DNA of 64,000 bases, from assembly GCA_963729935.1 (NCBI GenBank), contig CAVSPW010000008.1:4975-68974 (forward strand), written 5' to 3'. This DNA is from CAIKMD01 sp963729935. GTDB taxonomy: Bacteria; Pseudomonadota; Alphaproteobacteria; ATCC43930; CGMCC-115725. The notes below the pieces were generated by a model. The model searched no databases. It saw nothing but the letters and a program-made list of their open reading frames with translations, and was not told the DNA's origin. Positions 32,825 through 42,309 of the stretch are shown here, piece after piece; the stretch's first letter is position 1, and each line of letters opens with the position of its first letter. Both the position numbers and the translations under genes were made by a program.

Positions 32825-35813
32825 ATGTCGAGCGCGTTATCGTCCCTCTCCCTTTATCGGGATCTGCCGCCGCCTGCCGATGACGAAGCCGCCGAAATCG
32901 GCCTCGCGCGCTGGCGCGAGGCGGCCGACGAGGCGCAGGACCGGCTTCTTGCCGCCGCGATGCTCGGCCTTGCCGCCGAGCCGGCGGGCCGGCGGATTCT
33001 GGCGTCGATCTTCGGCGGCAGCCCCTATCTGACCCAATGCTGCCTCGCCGAGCCGGGCTTCCTTCTGCGGCTCGTCGAGCAGGGGCACGACCCCAGTTTC
33101 GCCGAACTCATCGGCCGGCTCAACCACGAAGTCGCCGATTTGCGCGAGACCGCGGCGCTGATGGCGGCGCTGCGGGTGGAAAAGCGGCGCGCGGCGCTGC
33201 TCATCGCGCTCGCCGATCTTTCGGGGCAATGGCCGCTCGCCCGGGTGACCGGCGCCTTGAGCGCCTTCGCCGAAACCAGCCTCGACCTCGCCGTGCGCGC
33301 GCTCCTCGGCCGGGCGCGCGGCGCGGGCGAGATCGCGCCCCTCGATCCCGAGCGCAGCGGGCTCATCGTCCTCGGCATGGGCAAGCTCGGCGCGCACGAG
33401 CTCAATTATTCGAGCGATATCGATCTCATCCTGCTCTTCGACGCCGAGCGCACGAATTATACCGGCAAGCGCGGGGTGCAGGCCTTCTTCACGGGGCTGG
33501 CGCAGGAACTCGTGCGCATCATGGCCGAGCGGACCGCCGAGGGCTATGTCTTCCGCACCGATCTGCGCCTGCGCCCCGATCCTTCCTCGACGCCGCCCGC
33601 CGTCGCGATGGCGGCGGCGCTCAATTATTACGAAAGCGCCGGCCAGAATTGGGAGCGCGCGGCGATGATCAAGGCGCGGCCGGTGGCGGGCGACCGCGAG
33701 GCGGGCGCGGCCTTCCTCGCCGAGCTGCGCCCGTTCCTGTGGCGCAAGAACCTCGATTTCGCCGCGATCCAGGACATTCATTCGATCAAGCGGCAGATCA
33801 ACGCGCATCGCGGCGGCGCCCGGATCGCGGTCGAAGGCCACGACATCAAGCTCGGCCGCGGCGGCATCCGCGAGATCGAGTTCTTCGCCCAGACGCAGCA
33901 ATTGATCTGGGGCGGGAGAAAGCCCGAGCTGCGCCTGCCCGGCACGCTCGACACCCTCAACGCGCTCGCCGCGGCCGGGCATATCGGCGCGGAGGATCTC
34001 GCCGCCCTGACCGAGGCCTATCATTTCCTGCGCAAGCTCGAGCACCGGCTGCAGATGATCGACGACGCGCAGACCCACAGCGTGCCGCGCGACAGGGCCG
34101 CGCTCCGCCGCGTCGCCATCCTCATGGGCTTTGCCGATGCGGGCCCATTCGCGCAGGCGCTGACCGCGCGGCTTGCGGCGGTCGAGAGCATCTATATGCG
34201 GCTCTTCGAGGAGGCGCCGAGCCTTTCGGCGCCGGGCAATCTCGTCTTCACCGGCACCGAGGACGATCCCGAGACCTTGAAGACCATCGCCGCTCTGGGC
34301 TTCGCCGATCCGCCCAAGATCGCGGCGGTCATCCGCGGCTGGCATCACGGCCGCTATCGCGCGACCCGCAGCCAGCGCGCGCGCGAGCTCTTGACCGAGC
34401 TGGTGCCCGCCCTGCTCCAGGCCTTCGGCGCCTCGCCGCATCCCGATCTCGCCTTCCTGCGCTTCGACACCTTCCTCGCGCAATTGCCGGCCGGGGTGCA
34501 GCTCTTCTCGCTGTTTCACAGTAATCCGCGCATCCTGGCGCTCGTCGCCGAGATCATGGGCGCCGGCACCTGGCTCGCGGATGCGGTGGCGCGCCGCCCG
34601 ATCCTCCTGGACGCGGTGCTCGCGGTCAGCTTCTTCGAGCCGCCGCCGCCGCGCGCCGAACTGGCGGCCGAGCTCGACGCGGCGCTCGACCGCGCGGCGC
34701 ATTACGAGGACATGCTCGACCTCACCCGGCGCTGGGTCGGCGAGCGCAAATTCAAGATCGCGGTGCAGCTTTTGCGCCACTGGCTCAACGGCGAGCGATC
34801 CGGCGCGGCCTTCGCCGACATCGCCGAGACCGCGATCGAGGCGCTGCTGCCGCGGGTGGCCGCCGAGTTCGAGCGCGGCCACGGCAAGGTCGCGGGCGGC
34901 GAGATCATCGTGCTCGGCCTCGGCAAGCTCGGCAGCCGCGAGATGACCGTCACCTCGGATCTCGACCTCATCCTCATCTATGACGCGCCCGAGGCGGTCG
35001 AGAATTCGGACGGGGATCGCCCGCTGCCGGTCGCGACCTATTACGCGCGGCTGAGCCAGCGCTTCATCAACGCGCTGACCGCGCTCACTTCCGAGGGCGG
35101 GCTCTACGAAGTCGATATGCGGCTGCGGCCCTCGGGCAATTCGGGCCCGCTGGCGTCTTCCTTCGCGGCCTTCCGCCAATACCACCAGGAGCTCGCCTGG
35201 ACCTGGGAGCAAATGGCCCTGACCCGCGCGCGCATCCTCGCCGGATCGCCGCGGCTCGCCGGCGCGACCAAGGCCGAGATCGAATGGATCCTGACCCGCC
35301 CGCGCGAGGCGGGAGCGCTGGCGCTTTCGGTCGACGACATGCGCCGGCGCATCGCGGAGGAGCATCGCGATGCCGGCTTCTGGGACGTGAAGCACCGGCG
35401 CGGCGGCATGATCGACATCGAATTCATCGTCCAGTTCCTGCAGCTGCGCGACGCCGCGCGGCGCCCGGGGATGCTCGAGGTCAACACCATCGCCGCGCTT
35501 CGAGGCGGCCGAGCGCGCGGGCGCGCTCGGGCCCGAGGCGGCGCAGAGTCTCGCCCAGGCGCTGAGCTTGTGGCGCAACGTGCAGGCACTGCTGAAGCTC
35601 ACGGCGCAAGAGCCCTTCGACGCCGACGCGGCGCCGGCCGCGCTCAAGACCATTCTCGCCGCCGGCGCGGGCTCAGTTGACTTCGCCGGCCTCAAAGAGG
35701 ATATGGCGCGCGCCGCGCTCGGCGCCCGCGCGCAATACGACGCGATCATCGCCGCGCCCGCGGCATCGGCGCGCGCGGCCGGCGGGCCGGCGCCCAAAAC
35801 CCAACGGAGGTAA
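32825..35813 (+). CDS. glnE: Bifunctional glutamine synthetase adenylyl-transferase/-removase GlnE (frameshifted)
   Basis: GlnE adds or removes AMP on glutamine synthetase in response to PII and glutamine. Two nucleotidyltransferase domains are clear: the removase GMGKLGAHELNYSSDIDLIL (about 180-205) and the transferase GLGKLGSREMTVTSDLDLIL (about 697-720), each followed by a GlnD_UR_UTase helical region. The open frame runs into an Arg/Gly-rich nonsense tail after EVNTIAAL. Removing one T at 35499/35500 restores EAAERAGALGPEAAQSLAQA, then LSLWRNVQALLKL to the stop at 35811-35813, total about 995 residues, the normal length. A one-base insertion or sequencing error is therefore likely. Confidence 0.9.
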
Positions 35814-35818
35814 AAAAG

Positions 35819-36283
35819 ATGAGTCTCGACATCGGCGACAAGGCGCCCGATTTCACCCTGCCGACCGACGGCGACGGCTCGGTCTCCTTGGCGAAGCTCA
35901 AGGGCAAGAAGGTGGTGCTCTATTTCTACCCCAAGGACGACACCTCGGGCTGCACCGCCGAGGCCTGCGCCTTTCGCGACATGTTCCCGCGCTTCAAGAA
36001 GATGGACGCGACCGTGATCGGCATCTCGCGCGATTCGGTCGCGAGCCACGACAAGTTCAAGAAGAAATACGAGCTGCCTTTCACTTTGGCCTCGGACACG
36101 GAAGGCAAGGTCACCGAGAAATACGGCGTCTGGGTGCAGAAGAGCATGTATGGGCGCAAATATATGGGGATCGAGCGCGCGACCTTTCTCGTCGACGAGA
36201 AGGGCAAGATCCAGCAGATCTGGCACAAGGTGAAAGTGCCCGGCCATGCCGACGAGGTGCTGAAGGCCGTCAACGCGAAGTGA
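35819..36283 (+). CDS. bcp: Thioredoxin-dependent peroxiredoxin Bcp
   Basis: 154-residue PrxQ/Bcp-type peroxiredoxin that reduces H2O2 and organic peroxides with thioredoxin. Peroxidatic Cys45 and resolving Cys50 are in the motif YPKDDTSGCTAEACAFRD; KYGVWVQKSMYGRKYMGIER and ATFLVDEKGKI are family-typical. It starts five bases after the repaired glnE stop with the RBS GGAGG overlapping the glnE end, so the two genes are probably co-transcribed. Cytoplasmic; typical length. Confidence 0.93.
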   Translation: MSLDIGDKAPDFTLPTDGDGSVSLAKLKGKKVVLYFYPKDDTSGCTAEACAFRDMFPRFKKMDATVIGISRDSVASHDKFKKKYELPFTLASDTEGKVTEKYGVWVQKSMYGRKYMGIERATFLVDEKGKIQQIWHKVKVPGHADEVLKAVNAK

Positions 36284-36471
36284 GGCCGGGGGCGCGGTGG
36301 GGTGGCGCGCGCCATCGCCGAGCACGGCGCGCGCCGGGCGAGCGGGTCATAGGACTCGACGATGGTGGCCCCGAGCGCGCTAGCCGAGAGGAGATGGTTC
36401 TAATTGAGTATTTGAGCTTGCCCCCAACCTTGGACCACGCGGTGCCAGAAAATTCCGGCTTGAAATTCCGG

Positions 36472-36495
36472 GGAAATTCCGGGGACATAATACCT
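36472..36495. repeat. RAYT-associated flanking motif, left copy
   Basis: AATTCCGGGGACATAATACC, preceded by two more AATTCCGG blocks. The same orientation recurs at 38134-38170 and a reversed copy lies at 37269-37284. It bounds the RAYT segment. Confidence 0.6.
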
Positions 36496-36545
36496 AATTC
36501 CCTGATGCCGCCGACGCGCGGGAGTTCGCGGAACCATCCTCCGCA

Positions 36546-37226
36546 TCAAGCCGCGCCTCGGCCTTGTTTCTTCTTCGCCTTGGGCCCCGGTTTTTGCCGC
36601 GCCAAGGGCCGCTTCAGGCGCTTTTCGAGACGCGCGACGAAGCGCGCCGAGCCGAGCGGCCGGCCGGTGCGCTCGCCGGCGCGGATCGCCGCGAGGTCTT
36701 GCGCGCCGAGGCCCGCGCGGAGGAAGGCCGGCCAATCGGGCGCGCGGTCGAGCAGCGGGCGCGCGGCGACGAGTTCGTCGTCGCGCCCCGCCAGATGCGC
36801 CCTTGCGCTCGACCAGCGCCAGTCGCGCGCCCGCCGCGCGAGACGCGCGCGCACCGGGTTGAGCTCGACATAGCGCGCGGCGGCGAGGAGGTAGGGTTCG
36901 TCCATCGGGAAAGAGGCGAAGCGCCCCTGCCACAGATAGCCGCGCCAGCCCTCGCGGAGATTGACGTGCCTGGTGTAGCGCCGGTGCGTCTCGCCCAGGG
37001 CCGCGCGCAGCCCGTCCGCATCGTGCGGCACCAGGATGAGATGAACATGGTTCGGCATGAGGCAATAGGCCCAGACCGCGACGCCCGCCGCGCGGCAGTT
37101 TTCGGCCAGGAGCGCGCGATAGACCGCGTAATCCTCGTCGCCGAAGAAGACCGGCTGGCGGCGGTTGCCGCGTTGCGTGACGTGATGCGGCAACCCCGCC
37201 GCCACCACCCGAGCCAAGCGTGCCAT
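36546..37226 (-). CDS. REP-associated tyrosine transposase (RAYT), IS200-like
   Basis: 226-residue Y1-type HUH nuclease domain. Motifs: MARLARVVAAGLPHHVTQRG, RRQPVFFGDEDYAVYRALLA, WAYCLMPNHVHLILVP (HUH-like HxH), RRYTRHVNLREGWRGYLWQG and YVELNPVRARLARRARDWRW (the RAYT helical signature carrying the Tyr region). The Lys/Arg-rich tail (RLKRPLARQKPGPKAKKKQG) may bind DNA. RAYTs are single-copy domesticated transposases that move REP elements. It neighbours a second RAYT, and flanking motifs at 36472, 37269 and 38134 are candidate substrates. Confidence 0.88.
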   Translation of the reverse strand: MARLARVVAAGLPHHVTQRGNRRQPVFFGDEDYAVYRALLAENCRAAGVAVWAYCLMPNHVHLILVPHDADGLRAALGETHRRYTRHVNLREGWRGYLWQGRFASFPMDEPYLLAAARYVELNPVRARLARRARDWRWSSARAHLAGRDDELVAARPLLDRAPDWPAFLRAGLGAQDLAAIRAGERTGRPLGSARFVARLEKRLKRPLARQKPGPKAKKKQGRGAA

Positions 37227-37235
37227 GACGCGACG

Positions 37236-37838
37236 CTAGGCAGCCGCCGCGACCGCGTCAAGGAGTTCGGTATTGTGTCCCCGGAAATCCGCGAGCGCCG
37301 CGCGGAAGAGCGCGCGATAGGCTTGCTGCCGCTCCCCTGCCGAGGCGCCGAGCGCGCGGTAAAGCGGGTGATCCCGCGCCAGCGGATCGTCGCTGCCATG
37401 GGCGTGCGCGGCGTAGCTCGACCAGCGATAGCCGCGCGGATGAGCGACCATCCGGGCGCGTACCGGGTTGAGCTCGATGTAGCGGCAACAGGCGAGGAAA
37501 TAGGCCTCGCTGTCGATCGGCGCCGCGCGATAGCGGCCTTCCCACAAGGTGCCGGTGCGCCGATGGCGCGCATTGACGTATCGAACGTAGCGGCGCCCGA
37601 GCGATTGCATCAGGCGCGGCACGCTGTCGGCACGCTCGGGCGTCACGAGCAGATGGACGTGATTGGTCATCAGCACATAGGCATGGACGGCGCAGCCCTG
37701 CAGGGCGGCCGCCTCGGCGAGCCACTCGCGATAGCGCGCATAATCCTCGGCGTGGAGGAAAACCGGCGCGCGGTTATTGCCGCGCTGAATGATGTGGAGC
37801 GGCTGATCGGGCAAGAAATAGCGGCCAAGCCGGGCCAT
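37236..37838 (-). CDS. REP-associated tyrosine transposase (RAYT), second copy
   Basis: 200 residues from ATG 37838 (ACGGAGGAATCG upstream). Motifs: MARLGRYFLPDQPLHIIQRG, VHAYVLMTNHVHLLVTPERA (HUH), LMQSLGRRYVRYVNARHRRT, GTLWEGRYRAAPIDSEAYFL and YIELNPVRARMVAHPRGYRW. Only moderately similar to the adjacent RAYT, so it is not a recent duplicate. Its last ~15 codons (DFRGHNTELLDAVAAAA) overlap a reversed flanking motif, so the true C-terminus may have been replaced by repeat sequence. Confidence 0.86.
   Translation of the reverse strand: MARLGRYFLPDQPLHIIQRGNNRAPVFLHAEDYARYREWLAEAAALQGCAVHAYVLMTNHVHLLVTPERADSVPRLMQSLGRRYVRYVNARHRRTGTLWEGRYRAAPIDSEAYFLACCRYIELNPVRARMVAHPRGYRWSSYAAHAHGSDDPLARDHPLYRALGASAGERQQAYRALFRAALADFRGHNTELLDAVAAAA
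37269..37284. repeat. RAYT-associated motif, reversed copy inside RAYT 3' end
   Basis: On the minus strand CCGGGGACACAATACC, one base different from the flanking motif. It lies in the coding end of the second RAYT. Confidence 0.5.
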
Positions 37839-37890
37839 CGATTCCTCCGTCTGACGGCGGGCGAAGACTACCGGCTGGCAGCCGAAAAAT

Positions 37891-38103
37891 CTACTCTGAC
37901 CCCGATTCCCGGTGGAGCTCAACCGAATTCCCGTCCTCAAACTCGATAGTGTAAAGAATTCCATGCGGAAATGCCTTGAGAAATTCGCCACTTCGTTCCG
38001 CCTCTATGCTTATTCCAACGACTGACGCGAGTTCGCCAGGACGACATCGCGCGGGGGCGACCTGTTTGACCCTTACCGTATCGTTGTAGCTGAACGGTGC
38101 CAT
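37891..38103 (-). CDS. Small hypothetical protein with C-terminus altered by repeat
   Basis: 70 residues from ATG 38103 (GAGG seven bases upstream): MAPFSYNDTVRVKQVAPARC, RPGELASVVGISIEAERSGE, FLKAFPHGILYTIEFEDGNS. It resembles small beta-barrel proteins of about 85-90 residues with a YxVEFxDGSS pattern found near toxin-immunity loci; the assignment is tentative. The end (VELHRESGSE) is encoded by a sequence resembling RAYT-type flanks (GACCCCGATTCCCGG on the plus strand), so the last part of the domain seems lost. It is a passenger within the RAYT segment. Confidence 0.5.
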   Translation of the reverse strand: MAPFSYNDTVRVKQVAPARCRPGELASVVGISIEAERSGEFLKAFPHGILYTIEFEDGNSVELHRESGSE

Positions 38104-38133
38104 AGCGATCCTCATTGATTTACTGGCAGATGG

Positions 38134-38170
38134 AAATTACGGGGACATAAAAATTACGGAGACATAATAC
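38134..38170. repeat. RAYT-associated flanking motif, right copy (doubled)
   Basis: Two direct units, AAATTACGGGGACATAA (38134-38150) and AAATTACGGAGACATAATAC (38151-38170), in the same orientation as the left motif at 36472. Confidence 0.6.
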
Positions 38171-38247
38171 TGCATTCGCCTCGGCATCGCCGCGATTGGT
38201 ATGATGGCCCGGAATTCGAGCGGGCACGAGCACAGCGCGAGGTACGA

Positions 38248-39069
38248 TTGGAAGCATTGAGTTTGACCGAGGCCGCTTGCGCGGTGCTGCTTGCGCGCGA
38301 GCCGCAAGAAAAAGTCGCGCTCTCGCATCGCTTCGCCCAAGCTTGGCGCCAGGGCGCGATCGCGGCGATCGGCGCGGCGGCGCCGCCCGCGCGGCCGGCG
38401 CGGCCGGCGCTTCCCCTCTTGATGCCGCCGCGCGCGATGAAGCGGCGGCGCAGCGGCGGCTCGCTCGCCAACCGCATCGCGCTGCTGCATGCGATCGCGC
38501 ATATCGAATTGAACGCGATCGATCTCGCCTGGGATCTGATCGCGCGTTTCGCCGGCTGCGATCTGCCGCGCGCTTTCTTCGACGATTGGGTCGCGGTGGC
38601 GGATGAAGAGGCCGCGCATCACGCGCTGGTCTCGAAACGCCTCGAGGCGCTCGGCGCCGCTTACGGCGATCTGCCGGCGCATGACGGGTTGTGGGAAGCC
38701 GCGCAGGCGACGGCGCATGATCTTCTGGCGCGGCTCGCGATCGTGCCGCTGGTGCTCGAGGCGCGCGGCCTCGACGTGACGCCGCCCATGATCGAGCGCA
38801 TGCGACGCTATGGCGACGCGGACAGCGCCGCCGCGCTCACGGTGATCTACGAGGAAGAGGTCGGCCATGTCGGCTGCGGCCGGCGCTGGTTCGAATGGGA
38901 ATGCGCGCGGCGCGGGATCGAGCCGGTGGCGGCCTATCGCGACCTCGTGCAGCGCCATTACCGCGGCGCGTTGAAACCGCCCTTCAACCATGCGGCGCGC
39001 GGCGCGGCCGGGTTCGCGGCGGCCTTTTACGAAGGGATCGAGCCCGCCGATTTCCGCGTCGGAGAGTGA
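38248..39069 (+). CDS. Ferritin-like DUF455 protein
   Basis: 273 residues from TTG 38248. DUF455 is a ferritin-like four-helix bundle with a probable di-metal site. Signature elements: RIALLHAIAHIELNAIDLAWDLIARF (Glu and His ligands), WVAVADEEAAHHALVSKRLEALG, LVLEARGLDVTPPMIERM and IYEEEVGHVGCGRRWFEWEC. Some homologues are annotated as tRNA hydroxylase-like or rhamnosyltransferase-linked, but the function is unproven. The Ala/Pro-rich segment at about 45-58 looks like a linker. It precedes the RND operon by about 90 bases on the same strand. Confidence 0.83.
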   Translation: MEALSLTEAACAVLLAREPQEKVALSHRFAQAWRQGAIAAIGAAAPPARPARPALPLLMPPRAMKRRRSGGSLANRIALLHAIAHIELNAIDLAWDLIARFAGCDLPRAFFDDWVAVADEEAAHHALVSKRLEALGAAYGDLPAHDGLWEAAQATAHDLLARLAIVPLVLEARGLDVTPPMIERMRRYGDADSAAALTVIYEEEVGHVGCGRRWFEWECARRGIEPVAAYRDLVQRHYRGALKPPFNHAARGAAGFAAAFYEGIEPADFRVGE

Positions 39070-39158
39070 CAAGAATGGGCTGTGCGCAGGAGCGCCGAAC
39101 ACATTAGAGTATCGAGCCTGTCGCCTTTCTCCGCGGGCGCTCCGAGGAACCGAATTCC

Positions 39159-42100
39159 GTGTGGCTTGTCAAAATCGCGCTGAGCCGGCCCTACACGTTC
39201 ATCGTGCTGGCCTTGGCGATCTTCATCATCAGCCCGATCGTGATCCTGCGGACGCCGGTCGACATCTTTCCGAACATCAACATTCCGGTCATTTCGGTGG
39301 CGTGGACCTATACCGGCCTCAACCCGGAAGAGATGGAGGGGCGGCTCACGACCGTGTTCGAGCGCGCGCTCACCACCACGGTCGACAACATCCAGCATAT
39401 CGAGTTCGACGACCGTCAACGGCGTCGCGATCGTCAAAGTGTTCCTCCAGCCGACGGCAAGCCTCGAGACCGCCAACGCCCAAGTGACCGCGATCTCGCA
39501 GACCTTGCTGCGCGGCCTGCCGCCCGGCACGCAGCCGCCGCTGATCATCAATTACAGCGCCTCGAGCGTGCCGGTGCTCCAGCTCGGCCTTTCCGGCAAG
39601 GGATTGTCGGAGCAGCAGCTCTTCGATCTCGGGGTCAATTTCCTGCGCACCCAGCTCGTCACGGTTCCGGGCGCGGTCATTCCGTTTCCCTTCGGCGGCA
39701 AGCAGCGCCAGGCGATGATCTATCTCCGGCCCGACCTCTTGCTCTCGAAAGGCTTGACGCCGGCCGACGTGCTCACCGCGGTCACCAACCAGAATCTGGT
39801 GCTGCCCTCGGGCACGGCCAAGATCGGCACGTTCGAATACGATGCGCGGCTCAACGCCGCCCCGCGCACCATCTCCGAGCTCAACGACATCCCGATCAAG
39901 GTGGTCGGCAATTCGACGATCTATCTGCGCGACGTCGCCACCGTCAGCGACGGGTTCCCGCCGCAGACCAACATCGTGCGCCAGGACGGCCAGCGCGGCG
40001 TGATGTTCAGCATCCTCAAGGCCGGGACGGCCTCGACGATCGACGTCGTGAACGGGATCCGCGCGCTCATTCCGCGCGTGCTCGAGACCCTGCCGCCCGC
40101 GCTCAAGGTCACGCCTTTCGACGACCAATCGATCTTCGTCAGCGCCGCGGTGTCGGGCGTCATTCGCGAGGCTGTCATCGCGACGGCGCTGACCGCGCTG
40201 ATGATCCTCATCTTCCTGGGCAGCTGGCGCAGCACGCTCATCATCGCGATTTCCATCCCGCTCTCGATCCTGGGCGCGGTGATCGTACTCGGCTTTCTCG
40301 GCCAGACCATCAACATCATGACCTTGGGCGGGCTGGCGCTCGCCGTCGGCATTCTCGTCGACAACGCGACGGTGACGATCGAGAACATCGAGCGCCACAT
40401 CGCGGAATCGACCGATCTCCACACCGCCATTCTCGAGGGCGCGGCGCAGATCGCCGTGCCGTCGCTCGTCGCGACCTTGTCCATCTGCGTCGTCTTCCTG
40501 CCGATGTTCTTCCTCAACGGCGTCGCGAAATATCTCTTCGTGCCGCTCGCCGAGGCGGTCGTACTCGCGATGCTGTGGTCCTATCTGCTGTCGCGCACCC
40601 TCGTCGCGACGCTCGCCATGTATCTCCTGCGGCTCCACGTCCGTGACGCCCCGCCCTCGCGCAACCCGCTGGTGCGGGCGCAGCAGGGCTTCGAGCGCGG
40701 CTTCAATGCTTTTCGCGCCTGGTATCACGACCTCCTCATCGTGCTCGTCGCCCGCCGCGCGGTCTTCATCCCCGCCTTCTTCGCCGCCTGCCTCGCGACC
40801 TTCCTGCTGGTGCCGCTGCTCGGCCAGGATTTCTTCCCGAGCACCGATAACGGCCAGATGATCCTCCATCTCCGCGCGAGATCGGGAACGCGCATCGAGG
40901 AGACCGCCAAGCTCACCGACCAAGTCGAGGATTTCCTCCGCCGCAAGCTGCCGCGCGGCGAGATCGCGAGCATTCTCGACAATATCGGCCTGCCCTACAG
41001 CATCATCAATTTCATGTACTCGACCTCGGGCCTCATCGGCGCGGGCGACGCCGACATCATGATCGCGTTGAAGGAGGACCACCGGCCGACCGCGGAATAT
41101 GTGCGCCTGTTGCGCAACGCGTTGCCGCGGGCCTTTCCCGGCGTCACCTTCTATTTCCTGCCCGCCGACATCGTGAGCCAGATCCTGAATTTCGGCATCC
41201 CCTCGCCGATCGACATTCAGGTCGACGGCACCGACCTCGACGGCAACCGGCAGGTCGCGGACAAGATGCTGGCCGAGCTGCGCCAGGTGCCGGGTATCGT
41301 CGATGCGCGCATCCAGCAGGCCTTCGATTACCCCGCGCTGAACATCGCGGTCGATCGCATCAAGGCGGCGCAAAGCGGCCTGACCGAACGCGACGTGGCG
41401 ACGAGCGTGCTCAACATCCTGAGCGGCAGCAATCAGGTCACGCCGATGTTCTTCCTGGACCGGCAGAACGGCGTGAACTACAGCCTCACCGCGCGGGCGC
41501 CGCAATACGACATTCAGTCGCTGCAGAACATCGCGAATATCCCGGTGAGCGCGGATGGCGGCCGCTCCAACCAGATTCTCGGCAATGTGGCGACGATCGA
41601 CCGCGCGAGCGAGATGTCGGTCATCTCGCATTACAACATCCGCCGCGTCGTCGACATCTATGCCTCGGTCCAGGATCGCGACCTGGGCGCGGTCGGCCGC
41701 GACGTCGCGCGCATCGTCGACGCCAATCGGCCGCAGCTGCCGCGCGGCAGCTTCGTGACCGTGCGCGGGCAGATCGATACGATGCGCGGCTCCTACGTCA
41801 ACCTGCTCGAGGGCCTCGCTTTCTCGATCGTGCTGGTCTATCTGTTGATCGTCGTGAACTTCCAATCCTGGCTCGACCCGTTCATCATCATCACGGCGCT
41901 CCCCGCGGCGCTCGCGGGCATCGTGCTGTTTCTGTTCTTCACGCAGACGAGCCTGAGCGTGCCGGCCCTGATGGGCGCCATCATGTGCATGGGCGTCGCC
42001 ACCGCGAACAGCATCCTGGTCGTCTCCTTCGCGCGCGAGCGGCTCGCGGCGCATGGCGACGCGATCAGGGCGGCGATCGAGGCGGCCTTCACCCGGCTTC

Positions 42101-42309
42101 GCCCGGTGCTCATGACCTCGCTCGCCATGATCATCGGCATGATTCCGATGGCCTTGGGGCTCGGCGAGGGCGGCGAGGAGAACGCGCCCCTGGGCCGCGC
42201 CGTGATCGGCGGGCTGCTCCTCGCCACGGTGGCGACCTTGGTGTTCGTGCCTTGCGTGTTCAGCCTGCTGCATCAGCGCAAGACGGCGAACGCGCCGGAG
42301 GCCGGCTGA
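39159..42309 (+). CDS. RND-family efflux permease, AcrB/HAE1-like (frameshifted near 5' end)
   Basis: Inner-membrane proton-driven drug or metabolite pump of about 1050 residues. From GTG 39159: WLVKIALSRPYTFIVLALAI, RTPVDIFPNINIPVISVAWT, LNPEEMEGRLTTVFERALTT, NIQHIE; another frame continues VKVFLQPTASLETANAQVTA to the end. Deleting one T at 39405/39406 restores STTVNGVAIVKVF and one continuous protein. The helix-4 region ILVDNATVTIENIERH has Asn-Ala where efflux RNDs usually have Asp-Asp-Ala (VVDDAI), so proton relay may differ. The stop overlaps the next start (TGATG). Confidence 0.88.

Noticed and set aside
35501..35680. Arg/Gly-rich tail as the true GlnE C-terminus
   Set aside because: The other frame continues GlnE homology (LWRNVQALLKLTAQEPFD), so the tail is a frameshift artefact.
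32837..36325. Long minus-strand frame (1162 codons) opposite glnE and bcp
   Set aside because: Same reason; the opposite strand carries clear GlnE and Bcp motifs.
36546..37838. Active IS200/IS605 insertion sequence
   Set aside because: The proteins are RAYT-type and single copies, with no TnpB and no typical IS200 hairpin ends.
39370..42273. Long minus-strand frame (967 codons) opposite the RND pump
   Set aside because: Composition is almost entirely charged/Arg/Asp/His with no domain. It is the antisense shadow of a GC-rich coding sequence.
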